DNA of 64,000 nucleotides from assembly GCF_000203795.2 (NCBI RefSeq), contig NW_006281101.1, forward strand, positions 521,279-585,278. The letters run 5' to 3'. Position 1 is the first letter of the stretch; every line of letters begins with the position of its first letter. This DNA comes from Batrachochytrium dendrobatidis JAM81 (lineage: Eukaryota; Chytridiomycota; Chytridiomycetes; Rhizophydiales). Both the position numbers and the translations under genes were made by a program. The notes under the pieces were generated by a model, which was not told the DNA's origin, made no database searches, and was given only the letters and a program-made list of their open reading frames with translations. This document shows, in pieces, positions 12,888 to 26,433 of the stretch.

Positions 12888-15800
12888 ATGATTTTCGGAA
12901 AGAACATTGGCCAGTTGGTCTCAAGACTGGCTCAAGGGTCTGCTTATAATACTCACGGACTTGCTCTTTGTGCTACGCAATCGAGCTCAATAAGTCAGAC
13001 TCTATTGCCTGTCATGAACCATTTCATGGTAAGGCAGACTGCTATCACACTATGAAATTGTACTGTAGTCTACTGCATTCGGGTTTTGAATAGCTGATCT
13101 GCTGGGTTTACTATCCACACATTGCTGAATCCATTTTTTTATTATAGCAGAATTTTTAATTGATATTGTGCATTTTTCTATAGGTATTCAGTGCTAATTT
13201 ATCAACAGCTTCAGAGACTACGCAAAAGAAAATGCCAGTTGATTCAACTTCTGCACCTAATGCTTTGTTGAGTACTTTAAATAATGCTGCAGATAATTCT
13301 GTTATACTTCCCGCTGCTTTTATCGACTCTCCTGGTAAAAAAGACGCTGATATTTCCACACAAGCTGGGAAAAATTTGCTCCGTATACTCCAAAGTAGTC
13401 CCAAAAACAAATGGGATGATATAAGTTCATCATACATGGACATGAAGAAATCAAACATGTTGGCTAAGCTTGAGCCATCAGAGTGGATCGACATCATCAA
13501 TGAGTTTTCTCGACTTTCCGCTGTGCAAAATAAAGCAGATGTTTTTCCAACTCTTTGGGAAGGTATCAAGAAATTCAATGTCGAGCTTACTCCCAAACTG
13601 TACTCTGCTCTGGTTACTAGCGTTTTCAAACACGATGCATCTTTAGTTTCAACCCAACAGCTTCAGCAAAGTCGCTTGGATCAAGAAAAACTATACGCGA
13701 AACACTCAAAGTCTATTGATCGATCTATTGCCATAAGATCATTGACTCGTAAGATTATGCAGCTCAAGTCTACCTCCGTTTTTTCTCTTGGCTGCGAAAT
13801 ATTTGAATCTGCTACTACAGCGAATATACGAATGAGTTTGTATGCCTATAATGCGTTTATCCAGTCGTGCGCACTTCGTGGTGAAACTTTGATGGCAGAA
13901 GATGCTTATTCAGGCATGATTAATGCTGGTCATTCAGCTACCACCGAAACTTACACGTCCATGATAAATGTTTATGGGATTGCTGGAGATGCATTCAATG
14001 CTCAGGTTTGGTTTGAAAAATACATAGAATTGTCACAAACACCCGAGACTATGCCGTTTTTGGCTTTTTCCTCTGCACTGGCAATTTGTGGGCGTCTTCC
14101 TGCAGCTATCGATGTGCTAGTTCGCCTTATGCCAAGTGCCATGAAATCAGTCAGTATTAAGTCAATAAACGAATTGCTGAGTCTTCTTGATCAACGACTT
14201 GATTTCGAGGGCATGCAGCTGCTATACGATACATTGAACAAGTCTCCGGAACTTCCCAATCCCAGCCCCAAGACATACTCTCTTATGATGAATGCTGCTT
14301 TGATTAACGGTAACCTAAACGAGGCACTTGGCTATTACTCGCGTACTGAAATCTCTTATTTGCCGCCTTATTGCATTGGACTTTTGGGCAGCACGAGTGC
14401 AGATATAGGCGATCTGGATCTTTCTCTGAAATTGGCTAAAGAGCTATTGAGTCGCAATCAAATTCCTGAAATTTCTCATGTTGTAGGACTCGTCCAGGGT
14501 CTGTATAATACGGATCCAACAGGTGCGCGATCTATGGAATTTTTAAAAATTATAATTTCCAAATTCATAAATCGTTCAGGAAATATCGCTCCCTCTGCTT
14601 CAATCGATCGTGGACTGACTGCTCTGATAACCTGTACTGCTACCAACAGCAATATTCGTTGTGCCTTGGATGCTTTTTTGTTTGCAGAGGCAGCTAAAGT
14701 ATATCTTTCTCAGCCATTTGCCTTTGCAATATGTATGACTTTCAAAAAGGCAACGCCTGATGCTATAGCTCAACTTACAGCGGTAGACTATCATGCGTTA
14801 TTTGACTGTGCTTTTTCTCATCACAACCCAAGATCTGAGATCTCGTCTCAAATTGCTGTTCGTTTATTCGTCAAAAAAGTATTCTCATCCATGATACTAC
14901 ATAAACTTGAACCAACTCAGCAAATACACGAAACCGTATGCAAAGGTTTCGACAACATTAGGGACTCGATGGGTAAAGCTGAATGGCTTGTTTTGGTGCG
15001 TCCATACAACTTTGATACTATTCCAAGTGCGGCTCTCGATGTCGAAAAGAAAACTTCCAGCATTTTGAAGCAATGGAGACAACCGACTGCTCCTCCCGTA
15101 GAATCAACCCATAATGATGAGAGTAAATCAATGATAGCTCAGCTTGAAATGCACTGTGCTACTTTTGAGATTAAGGAAGCCTTGTCTTTGTTTAAGCGTA
15201 TCAGTGACGCAGGACAAAAAATTTCCCTTTCGGTTCTCCAGTCATTGATGAACTCTTTAGCCAAATCAAAAGATCACGCTTCTATCAGAGAAGTTATTGA
15301 TATATCTACTGCTTTGGCACAAACATACAATACTGAGCTGGCCATCCAACGTGCACAAACCGCAATATATGAACTTGCCATCTCGGCATATCTGAATGCT
15401 AGAGATCCTGTCATGGCTTTAGAAATGACAGTCGAGGCTGTGAAAAAGTATGGCAAAATTCCCAAAATCGGCGTGTGTTTGGCTTTATTCAAGCGGTTTG
15501 ATCGGTTTGAAAATATCTCAGTTACTCTGGCAAAGCACTGCACAGATCTTTTTCAGCCATTGATTGCTGAATGTGGTGTAACGAATCTCACTCCAGATGT
15601 GTTTTCATATATGTTTCGTGTTCATTGCATTACCAACAATATTGTTGAAGCCAAGTCTCTTTTAGACCTTATGAAGAAACATAACCTTCATGTGTCTGGA
15701 AAATCTCTAGAGCATCTTGTTCATCTTTACGTCAAAGCCGATCTTCAAGCCGATTCATTAGATGCTTTTGATCAGTATTTGGACATGACTCCTGTACTCT

Positions 15801-16625
15801 CCATATCTGTTTTTAACGATATATTAAAAATGTATATTAAAAATTCCAAAGATATTACTGGAGCCATGGGAATTTGGCGAGTCTCGCGTCAACGCAACGT
15901 TGCTCCAGATGCCAATACGCTCATTTGGCTTTTGAGTGGTTTAGTTGACTTGTCGAATGACGTTGGTTCTGCAAAAAAGCTGTTTGATGCGCTCACTTTA
16001 CCTGCAGGAGCCCCCGGATCTGCTGGATTTGCTATTCAGCCCTCCATCATTCATTACGATATTTTGTTGAGTGGCTATGCTCGTGCTGAACAACCTGATA
16101 TGGATGCCATACTAGAGCTGTATGAAGATATACAACAGAAAAAATGCTCACCCACAGTGATGACCTTTGAAAATGTGATTTCTGGTGTGTGCCGTGCTGC
16201 TGATGGGTCAATTCGTATTGCTGAACAGATCCGTAATCTCATGTTTACGCATAAATGTAGGTATTATAGCCATCATAGCTAACTATGCAATCGCATGATA
16301 AGAGACTATACTGCATTCAAGTACTTACTATGTATACCTATACTTATTTGAATTAGTTTCTTCGACGCCAGAAATTGAAAACTCGATCATGGAACTGTAT
16401 TGGAAACTCGGCGACCAAGTTGGAGCATTTCAAATATTTGATAGACTAACAACAGAACAGGATGCAGACTTGCAGCCTAATATACGATCCTATCAGATTA
16501 TGATTACAGGGTTGGTAAAATGTGGACAGCGTGAACGTGCTGCAGCGTTGTTGGATCGTGCAAGACGTCATGGTGGATATCCACAGACTGCCGTTGATGA
16601 ACTAGAACAAATTATTCTTCAATAA
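12888..16625 (+). CDS. Mitochondrial pentatricopeptide-repeat (PPR) protein
   Basis: Three exons: 12888-13028, 13184-16256, 16357-16625. The splice phases agree (0 then 1) and give 1160 residues. The first exon encodes a basic, Ser/Thr/Leu-rich N-terminus lacking acidic residues, like a mitochondrial presequence. The body is alpha-helical with repeated units of about 35 residues, for example YNAFIQSCALRGETLMAEDA followed by TYTSMINVYGIAGDAFNA, and near the C-terminus SYQIMITGLVKCGQRERA. This is the PPR pattern. PPR proteins bind organellar RNA and control its processing, stability or translation. The target RNA cannot be named. The start was chosen because the 13184 exon has no good ATG at its beginning and a clean GTAAGG/TATAG intron links it to this leader exon. 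Confidence 0.85.
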
Positions 16626-17025
16626 AACACTTGTACTGGTAGTTTAAATCTAATTATCAGCTTTGAATTGATTAGCAATTACACAGTCAGTCAGGTTGAT
16701 TGTAAATTTTACTTGTAGGTAGATCAAATGTCCAGTCACTTGGAAAATTTTCAATATACTTGTAAAACACGTTTCTCAATTTATTTAGGCGTATTTGAGA
16801 TTGCAAAATCAACTAAACTTTGTCGGACAACTGTTAAGCTGCTTCTAATCATAGATGCAAAAACATTGCATGGACCAAATACCAAAACACACCCCATAAC
16901 TGCAATCAAAACCTCACAAATCAAGAGTCGTGTGAAGGAGAATATGTACGACCAGGACTAACCCCAAGCAGTAAAACATTAGTGTAGCACATTACAAAAC
17001 ATCCAAACACAAAAACCATAAGCAC
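16626..17025. other. Intergenic between convergent genes, nothing recognised
   Basis: Space between the 3' ends of the PPR gene (plus) and RPB1 (minus). A short ORF in it has no recognisable domain and reads as chance. It probably holds the two 3' UTRs. Confidence 0.5.
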
Positions 17026-20000
17026 TCACATATAGGTGGACGAAGCAGAAGTATTTTGATCTAAAGAAACTCCCATAGGCGAACTAGGAGAATAGCTTGG
17101 ACTAGTAGGTGAATAGCTCGGAGACGTCGGTGAATAACTTGGTGAGGTTGGTGAGTAACTCGGGGAGGTTGGCGAGTAACTCGGAGATGTGGGAGAGTAA
17201 CTTGGTGAGGTTGGCGAGTAGCTCGGGGATGTGGGTGAATAACTCGGGGATGTGGGAGAGTAACTCGGGGAGGTTGGTGAGTAACTCGGGGATGTTGGTG
17301 AATAACTTGGGGAGGTTGGCGAGTAACTTGGTGAGGTTGGTGAGTAACTCGGGGAAGTTGGCGAGTAACTCGGGGATGTGGGTGAATAACTTGGTGAGGT
17401 TGGTGAGTAACTCGGGGAGGTTGGCGAGTAACTCGGAGATGTGGGAGAGTAACTTGGTGAGGTTGGCGAGTAGCTCGGGGATGTGGGTGAATAACTTGGA
17501 GATGTGGGTGAATAACTCGGGGATGTTGGTGAGTAACTTGGTGAGGTTGGCGAGTAACTCGGGGATGTGGGTGAATAACTCGGTGATGTGGGTGAGTAAC
17601 TCGGGGATGTTGGTGAGTAACTCGGGGATGTGGGTGAATAGTTGGGTGATGCTTGGTTGAATCCTGGACTCTTTGGACTGTAAGATGGCGAAGTTGGAGA
17701 GTAAGAAGGGCTGGTTGGACTAAATGCAGAAACAGCAGAAAACATTCCAGCCTTGTTTCCTGCTACACCTAGCCATCCCTTGCCAGCACCAACGGGAGAA
17801 AAGGCAACTTGCCCAACGGGAGAATATCCACCAGAGGGACTAAAGGGAATTGGGCTTGGAGAACGATCAATGTAAGGTGTATGCGCAGGACTCATAAATC
17901 CAGACATTGAACCTAATCCACCATCTAATGCAGCATGTGGCGCACGCATCATAAAGTCTGGTCGAACAGGTGCATGAAGTAGCAAATCTTCATCCAGCAG
18001 CACGCCAAATTCACCGGTACCGAGTGGTGCCAATTGTCCCAACATAACATTCTCAGAAACTCCCTTGCAATCATCTAGCTCGCCTAGCCCAGCAGCTTCA
18101 AGCAACAAATCAACAGTTTCTTCAAACGATGCACGAGCAAGCGCGCCAGCATCGGTACGGTTAATACCATGTCGAGAAATAGCCATGATACTTCCACGCT
18201 GAGTCATAATATCACACAACAGTGCCAAGTGTCGGTAGTTGACATATGAACCGTCAAACTCGATAACTTTACGAGTTTCCTTGAGAATGGCAGCACGTGT
18301 GGCTTCAATACCCAACACATCCATGATCTCACAAGCAAAGTTGGAGTAGGTGCGAACAGCATCTACTCCGTGGTGGGCCAAAACTTGAATCAAGTTTGTA
18401 CCATCCGTTTCTAAAAAGTACTCGGGGTTATCGGGCCGAATCACACCAGATTCATCCACACTCGTGTACTTGCTTTCTGAAATAAACACTCTTGAGATGT
18501 TTTTGATACCACAAAGAGTAATATCATTAAGAATGTTGTGCTCAATACGACGTAGGAAAGCATCTTCTTCAAGACGGTCGTCCATATCCATATCACCCTT
18601 GTCGTCATTGACAATACGCGCAAGAATAATAAGCTCTTGTGCGTTGTCATCGGAATGCCAGCATTTCAAGTCACCTCCAAAAGGTTGCATGAGCTCTGCA
18701 CAAATGGCATCCATAGTCATCCCCTTGTCAATCTTACGCTGGAAGTTAAGATGGATGCGCAATACCCATGGAGAAACGTTGGAAAGATCCTCACCAGCAT
18801 CCGTAATAGCGTAAATCTCCATAATCTCACGATCTTGTTCGTTGACAGAATTCAATGGATCTGGATCATACCAAATTTCAGTAGATGCAGTCAGTTTGCG
18901 TAGTGTAGTATGCTCAATTGTGCTGTGAATTTTCTTGGCCATCTCCATGGATCGACGGTATTCTGGATCCAAATAAATTTCCAGCCGAGGCGTTTTAATA
19001 TTTTTTGCCACATTGATAATTTCCTTAAGACGCGGCACACCGAGCGTCACATTTTTCGAACTAACACCAGCATAATGGAAAGTATTGAGCGTCATTTGTG
19101 TCGCTGGCTCACCAATAGACTGTGCAGCAATAGTGCCAACCATTTCACCAGGGTGCACAATGGCCTGGTTAAATCTAGCATCAATTTCACCCAAAAGCCA
19201 ATCGAATGCTTGAGTGGATAAATGATAGTCTTCAATCACACGTCGAGTAGCAAGAGTCGAACGCAAAAGAATTTGGAACAAAAGAGTTGCGTTGTACTGT
19301 GCTTCTAGTGACAGCTCGTCTTTGCCACGCACAACCACCAAATTGTCCAACAAAGCCTTGACTTTATCAATCACATGCATGGGGTGAAGATCTGATGGCT
19401 TATTGCGATCAAGATGGAACGTGTTGCGTGCATTCCAAATCAAACGCTCAAGGTTGACAGGCAAGGCCCACTTGTCAGTAGAAGTGTTTGGGAAAATCTG
19501 TTGGCGCAGCATGAGTCTATCTTCAGCAAGCTGCTCAAATTCTTCATCAAACTTGACCTGAGCCTCAGGGTTCTGGCTCATATCATCAATAATACGGTAT
19601 TCGAGCTTATTGGGTTTAAGCTTGTGCACACCGTCAAGAATATCAACACGGTAGCTGCGAACAAAATCTGCATTTGACATGCTCATACTGCGTAGTGTCT
19701 GCTTCTCAACCTTGGCGCCTTCCATACCATCCTCACCATATGTAAACTGAACAATATCACCTAACGCATTACGCACAGTGCCATCATACTTGGCCATGAC
19801 ATCTTCTAAGGCCTTGACAAGACGGCGCTGAATATAACCAGTTTCAGCAGTTTTGACGGCAGTATCGATAAGACCTTCACGACCACCCATAGCGTGAAAG
19901 AAAAACTCTTGAGGAGTCAATCCTCGCAAATACGAATTTTCCACAAATCCACGGGATTCTGGCGAGTGATCGTCACGAGTAAAATGAGGAAGCGTTCGAT

Positions 20001-22682
20001 CTTTAAAACCAAAAGGAATACGCTTTCCTTCAACGTTTTGCTGTCCAACACAAGCTGTCATTTGAGAAATATTAATGAAAGAACCCTTGGAACCAGATAC
20101 TACCATCTGCTTGACATTGTTGTACTCTTTAAGTGATTTCTCGGCAGATTTGCCAGCATTGTCACGAGCACGATTAAGCTCCTGATTGACAAGAGACTCG
20201 AATGATTGACGAATTGTCATGCCGGGCAACACTTCGAGCGTGTCAGTTTGAGCCTTTTGAATGATCTTGTTCACTTCACGCTTTGCATGTGCAATGGTGT
20301 CATTAATGGTCTCCATCGTCTGCCTATCGGCAATGGTATCACCGATACCAATCGAAAATCCATTTTGCAGCAGCCAATAGTTGATTACACGCTGGGTACC
20401 GTTGAAAAATCCCATAGTAACATCAGGGCCAAGCTCGTTCATGGATGTATGAATAATACCATTAGCAGAGGAACCAACGGTTCGCTTGCATAGAATGCCC
20501 ATAAGAAGCTCGCCATCCTCAATCAAAACCTTAGTATCACCAGGACTGATGTCTGTTTTTTCGTTATCAGGGTGAGCTGCATGGAATCCGACAAGATTGA
20601 TTTTGGGAAGAATCAAACTAATGATTTGTTTAGCGGTCCACAAAGGAATAGGTTTGAGAATAGCTGGAGTAGGGATAATTCCATCCCAATCAGGAACCCA
20701 CATGAGTAAATTCATCATCAAATCACGCTTCAAAAAAGTATCTCGCTTAGAGAACTTGCGAATACCACAAAGAGTATCTTGCACAATACCCATAACCGGA
20801 GCATTCTTTTGCGGCGACACGATCTGTAAAGGAACCATACACAACCCTTGAATCTCTGCACGGGTTTCGTGAGACTGCGGCACGTGCATGTTCATTTCAT
20901 CGCCATCAAAATCGGCATTATATGGCGACGTAACAGACAGATTCAAACGAAACGTCGAGTAAGGCATGATCTTTACACGATGACCCATCATACTCATCTT
21001 GTGCAAAGAGGGCTGGCGATTAAAAATAATATAGTCGTTGTCGAGAAGATGTCGTTCAACTTTGTAGCCATATTGTAAATGTATGTCGCCACCACGCTTG
21101 CTGTATCTCAAATCCACTCGCTCACCGTTATCACGAATGACATACTTGGCACCAGGATGCTCGTTTGGACCATTTTGCACCATCTGTTGCAGAATGTCAA
21201 TATTATATGGAGTAACGGTTTCGGGAAAAGTCAAGTTACGAGCAATGGAGCGTGGAACACCAACTTGGTCAATCGACAGATTGGGATCGCCAGTAATGAC
21301 AGTACGTGCAGAAAAATCAACACGCTTTCCCATCAGATTTCCACGAAGTCGGCCCTCTTTTCCTTTGAGACGAGCAGCAATAGACTTAAGAGGACGTCCC
21401 GACTTTTGCATAGCCTGAGGAAGGTTAGCAATATCATTGTTCATGTACGTGGCAACATGAAACTGAAGCAAGTTTTCAAACTCATTCACAATATGAGCAG
21501 GAGCACCTTCAGTTTCGTGGCGCTTCAGACTAATATTAGCCTTGATAATATCCATCAGTTTATGAGTTAAATCATCTTCACCACGACCAGCGCCATCCAT
21601 ACTGATGGATGGACGTACAGGCATAGGAGGAACTGGAAGAGTCGTGATAATCATCCATTCTGGACGAGCCCAATCAGCAGACAATCCCATATCAGTTGCA
21701 TCTTGATCGCTAATCGATCTTAGCAATGTCAATGTCTTTTCGGGTGTCATTTCAATAGTTTGAGCCTCGTGTTTTCCATCCTCATCCTTTGTGGCCTTGA
21801 AGTTTGCCATGATTTTCAAAATGGCTGAACGATAAACTGGCTGCTTTTGTCCACATCCACCGTGAGGTTTTTTGTGAGGATGCCCATTAGGCTTCTGTTG
21901 GCCGCCTTCACTCTGCTCCTCGCCGCCTTCGCAAACCGTCTTGGTTTTGCAGAGTTGCCAGACTTCGTGGAATCGACGTCTGCGGCTTTTGATGCGTCGG
22001 AATAAAACAAATCTTTCGTTTGATTCATCTACCTTGAGTTTACCACAGTAGTGGCAAACGCACTCGAGTACTTTTTTGATGATTTTTAAAAAGCCTGCCG
22101 TATTTTAAATCAAAAATGGAAATCGCACAAGCAAACACCATTCAACCATGCAAGTCGTTAAAATGCATCCGCGATTATATCATTTAAAATAGCAAGGTAC
22201 AATCAACTCAACAAAAAATGTAAAAGTAAAAAGCTGCATCAAATTGACATATGCAATGTATATCACACCTTGATGGAAGACAGGTTTAGCAAGCTCAATA
22301 TGGCCAAAATGGCCAGGACAATCAGTCATGTTTTCGCCACAGGTCTGACATTTAAAGTTTCGATCGATTGTTCCCAGACGAGGATCTAAAAGGCCTCCAA
22401 GCTTTGGTCGGTCATTGTCCATCAATTCAAAATGTTCAATTTTTGCAACGGACATTGCTTTCTATAAGCATGTGTCAAGCAATAAATCAGAGAATATGAT
22501 TTTGGAAAAAGGAGTTTGATGAATATCCAATCTTTCAAATCAATGGTAAGCGCCAAAAAGCATGGTTGACAAGGTTTACGTACGGTTTCTTCTGGAGACA
22601 AGATACCGAATTGCACAGTTTTGACTTTACGCAGTGGAGCAGAGGAGGCCGGAAAGCCGTGAACACTTGCGGTAATAGCCAT
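17026..22682 (-). CDS. RPB1: DNA-directed RNA polymerase II largest subunit
   Basis: Three exons on the minus strand: 22682-22580, 22457-22269, 22094-17026. Phases match and give 1786 residues, the usual Rpb1 size. The N-terminus has [13 protein letters not shown], then the zinc-binding [17 protein letters not shown] and CVCHYCGKL. The catalytic metal site NADFDGDEM is at about residue 490 (near 20890-20917). The trigger-loop/bridge-helix region with [10 protein letters not shown] is near 19050-19110. The C-terminal domain holds about 27 nearly perfect YSPTSPS heptads (17079-17650) and ends in a short non-repeat tip. It catalyses mRNA synthesis in the nucleus, and the CTD recruits capping, splicing and 3'-processing factors. 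The exon-3 frame runs upstream of the first internal ATG through KKVLECVC, so that ATG is not the start. Confidence 0.97.
17079..17650 (-). repeat. 21-bp coding minisatellite of the RPB1 CTD
   Basis: About 27 tandem 21-bp units encode the heptad YSPTSPS. Units differ mostly at synonymous third positions (for example gaggttggtgagtaactcgg versus gatgtgggtgaataacttgg, read on the plus strand), so the protein is more uniform than the DNA. Adjacent units share blocks of the same variants, which suggests expansion by unequal exchange. Confidence 0.95.
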
Positions 22683-24295
22683 AGTTTTTATTATTTGTAG
22701 CCTATTTTTGAAGAGTTTGGTTTTTTAGTAGAATTTGTTTGGTTTTTAAACTATACCAATGATATGGAGGACAAAAACTGCAGTTAGCAAATCACTAGTG
22801 CACAAGTTCAAGAAAGCGTCCGATAAATTTAGAAAAATAAATGAGCTCACCTTTTTTTAAAAATAAAGTTGACTGGACTTTTTGAAGATGGGCAAGTCAG
22901 GATAGTATGGTTTCAAGAAATACAAAGAAAAGAACAAAAAAAGTGGTCTACACGGTCAATCAAGATTGGGATATATGGAATAATTGAGTTACAATCCAGT
23001 AGTAAAACGATTGTGATCAAAAGTTTAGATATGATCTACAAAGTGATGAAAGAATGGGTTAGTGACGATGGATAAAGCAAAGAAACCAAACACTGATTTG
23101 GAGTGAGAATAAAACACGTGCTTGTGTTTGGGGAATAAGACGAATGTCAGCAAAGGTTGCAATGAATAGGAACAACGAGTCCTTCTCGCCCAGAATCCCT
23201 TTGGACTCGCAGACAGAGCACCAAGCATCCTTTTATGGTAACTAACCCTACTTGCCTTTAACAGTGTTTGCCTTGACTGATAGCAAGGTTCTCTTTTTAC
23301 TCTGCTGGTGACAGAAAAAGCACTGCTTGACCTCTGTTAGCAACAACAGTAGAATGAATTGTCAAACAAGTTCCGGCCGTCTCTTTCTAGGTATGTTTGA
23401 ATAGACACATACGCACAAAAGAACAATTGTCAGCATCTTATGATATACTAGCAAGGTAGAGCATGGGGTAGATGTCTGCTTTAGTGGTTAGGTGGCATCA
23501 TTATCATTCATATTCTTGTTTGCAGTTCTACTGCAGTTATCTGAGCTGATGCATTTCTCTTGCACTCCATTTGCCGATAATCTGGTATAGTAACTGTAGA
23601 AGCCAATGTCCATTTACTACATCATTTGCTGATCCTGTCACCACCATGTCCGTAACCTAAAGCCTGATCCAGTGCATATGATATGAACAGCTCAATATGA
23701 AAGTGATCTTGATGTTTTACATTGGTATATCCCGACACTTTAGGAATAATATGTTGCTGATGCATTTTGGTAGCATGTACCGCAGACTTTCATGTTTCAA
23801 GAATAGCAAGATTTTTCCTACAGCTACCAAAATACAAGTAGATCCATTCAAAGTGGAAACAATCCCATCTAAATCTCATTCAATAAAATAAATCCGTACT
23901 TTAAATAAACTGCCAAAGAGATCTGATTTTCAGACACTTGATTGTCCAAGTTTTGCTGATGGAGGAGGATTCTTGATGAGAGCAATGAAGACAACGCACG
24001 TCACAAAAACACTCACACCACAAGATGCAGAAAGTGGAAGAAAGGTGCGAGTCGCGTGTTTGTGCTGTTAAGAATCATTGAATCTGCCTGAGGGCATGTT
24101 ACTATGAAGTGGTATTTCCTTGACTGCTGGCATTATAAGCCAGTAGTTTGCAGTCAGGAGAGTCTGAATATTAATATGTAGGATTTAGAATAAAGCATTG
24201 AATGGGATTTGTATAAAGTGATCTCGTGTCTATAAATAACATTCAACCAGCAGCCTCTCGTTTCTTTCCCAATCCGCATCAAACTACTATTTTTC
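22683..24295. other. Long divergent intergenic region between RPB1 and the transaldolase gene
   Basis: About 1.6 kb separates the start codons of two divergently transcribed, presumably highly expressed genes. Short ORFs in it have no recognisable domain. I found no repeat shared with the rest of the window and no tRNA with a convincing B-box. It most likely holds both promoters, and the excess length is unexplained. Confidence 0.5.
24231..24239 (+). promoter_or_regulatory. TATA-like element upstream of transaldolase
   Basis: TATAAATAA lies 57-65 bases before the transaldolase ATG, with a C/T-rich stretch between. The placement fits a core promoter of a strongly expressed gene. The transcription start is not visible from sequence. 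Confidence 0.4.
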
Positions 24296-26383
24296 ATGTC
24301 TACCTCTGCCCTTGCCCAACTTAAACAGTTAGGTTATTTCGATCTGTATTAATCATCCATGGCCTTTTGTTTCTGATTGTATACTCTGTTTCCACTAAAC
24401 TCTTGCTATTTAAACCATTTACTACACCACAATATTAAATAGGCACACCGTTGTTGTTGCCGATACCGGTGACTTTGAATGTAAGTTCTACTCGATTCTA
24501 TATCTACTTCTCTTGCAGGCTCGAGTCCAAGTATGCTGCTGCATCATTTATAGCTGACTAGTATATATTCGATAATTTGCAACCCTGTTGAACAACAATC
24601 ACAGCTATTGCCAAGTTCAAACCCCAAGATGCCACTACCAATCCTTCGCTTATCCTTGCTGCCACTCAGAAACCTCAGTACGCTCGTTTGATCGATGAAG
24701 CCATTGCATACGGCAAAGCTCATGCCAGGTAACAACTATAAGTTTATGGACCCAGTTGCTAAAATGACAAATTGCGCGGCATAGCCAAGTCTCTGCCAAT
24801 TAGAAGCTTTTGTTTATCCAACGCCCTTTTACAGCCATACTCACGCAGTGGGAACATTTGCAGAACCATTTATTTTGCTTTAGAATGGACAGTTGTTAAA
24901 TATTCAGTTTTACTACAGATTGGCTGTTTCTTTGATTGGTGTTGTCAATCTTTGAAACACACCGTTCATGTAATACAAACTGTAGTTTTGACCCAACTTC
25001 TTATTTGGCATAGTCATACATTGTACGATCACTAGATATTGAGTTTGACTATTTTCAGATCTGTACACCCCCTTGTATCCTAGTTCAACAACAATGGTTG
25101 TACGTATTAGCAGTGTGATTGTTGTTTCCATATCAGTGAACTCAAAAAGTCACATGATACAATACTGTCCAGTAAAATGACTCATTGTTTTATGAAATTG
25201 GCTGTCGTATACTTTGATTCGCCTATTTAGCATCTCATTCTACGTGAATACGGCTGTAAATTGGGTTGATCTGAAATGGCAACTTTAACTAACCTTTGAT
25301 CTATTTGACTGGTATTTACAACAACTTTACTGTGTATAGCACCCCCAAGAAACAACTTGAAGCTGCGTTTGACAAGTTGGTGAGTGAAATTGAAATGTAT
25401 CAAGTGTGCCCCACGCTAAGACTACTGGCATATCACTGTATCTCATTTTTTAATACAACGCTATTGATCTATTAAACTACCATTCCAATAGCTTGTTTTT
25501 ATTGAATAGAGCATTCAATTACTAATCTATATACCTTTGATATTTTTGTTACCCGCTAATTCTGGTACTCTAGCTTGTCAACTTTGGTGTTGAAATTCTC
25601 AAGGTTGTTCCTGGTCGTGTTTCTACTGAAGTTGATGCCCGTTTATCTTTTGACAAGGAAGCCTCTATTGCCAAGGCACGTACCATTATTGATCTCTACC
25701 AAGCTGCAGGCATTTCCAAGGATCGTGTTTTGATTAAGCTAGCATCTACTTGGGAAGGCATTCAGGCTGCCAAGGAACTGGAAGCTGTTCATGGCATTCA
25801 CTGCAACCTTACTCTTTTGTTTTCCTTTTCTCAAGCTGTGGCTTGTGCCGAAGCTCAGGTCACTCTCATATCTCCTTTTGTCGGTCGCATTCTTGACTGG
25901 CACAAAAAATCCACTGGTCAAGATTTCACTGCTCTTACTGATCCTGGTGTCATTTCTGTTCAATCCATCTACAACTACTACAAGCGTCACGGTCACAAGA
26001 CCATTGTGATGGGTGCTTCATTCCGCAATGTTGGTGAGATTGAAGAATTGACTGGATGCGACTATTTAACCATTTCTCCTAGTCTGCTGAGTGAGCTTGA
26101 GAGTATGCAGAAAACCCTTACTCCTCGTTTGACCAAAGACAAGGCCGTCACTATGGATATTCCTGCCGTTTCATTTGATGAAAAAACATTTAGGTGGGCA
26201 ATGAACGAGGACGCTATGGTAAGTTCTTGATTGCCTGTCATGGTTGAATGCTAGTGCGTTGTTGCTCATCTGGCGATTTTAATCAATGTATAGGCTACCG
26301 AGAAGCTGTCTGAGGGTATTCGCAACTTTGCCAAGGATGGATGCAAACTTGAAGCAATTCTGATGGCCAAACTGTCTGCCTAA
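24296..26383 (+). CDS. TAL1: Transaldolase (pentose phosphate pathway)
   Basis: Six exons: 24296-24345, 24443-24480, 24605-24728, 25340-25379, 25574-26218, 26294-26383. They give 328 residues, typical for the family. The N-terminus [12 protein letters not shown] and the VADTGDF segment match transaldolases. Also present are [20 protein letters not shown], the Schiff-base lysine region [11 protein letters not shown], and a C-terminal [13 protein letters not shown]. The enzyme moves a dihydroxyacetone unit between sugar phosphates in the cytosolic non-oxidative pentose phosphate pathway. The first donor (GTATTA) is weak, and I chose it because it alone gives the right phase. The 611-bp third intron contains a MITE-like insertion (24830-25258). 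Confidence 0.95.
24830..25258. repeat. MITE-like repeat copy A (in transaldolase intron 3)
   Basis: Begins TACAGCCATACTCACGCAG and ends TACGTGAATACGGCTGTA, so its ends are imperfect inverted repeats. Internal sequence (TTTTGCTTTAGAATGGACAG and the following TACAGATTGGCTGT) is shared with the other copies listed. Non-coding. Length about 429 bp. Confidence 0.8.
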
Positions 26384-26433
26384 CACTCTGCTTTGATTCT
26401 TTGAAATAAACCAACATGGATTTTCAATTGATA

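Noticed and set aside
17109..17660. Plus-strand ORF of 183 residues with repeats
   Set aside because: It is the antisense of the RPB1 CTD minisatellite; its repetitive protein is a by-product of the 21-bp units.
23455..23510. TAGTGGTTAGGTGGCATC, reminiscent of a tRNA A-box
   Set aside because: No B-box, no acceptor stem pairing and no anticodon arm could be found around it.
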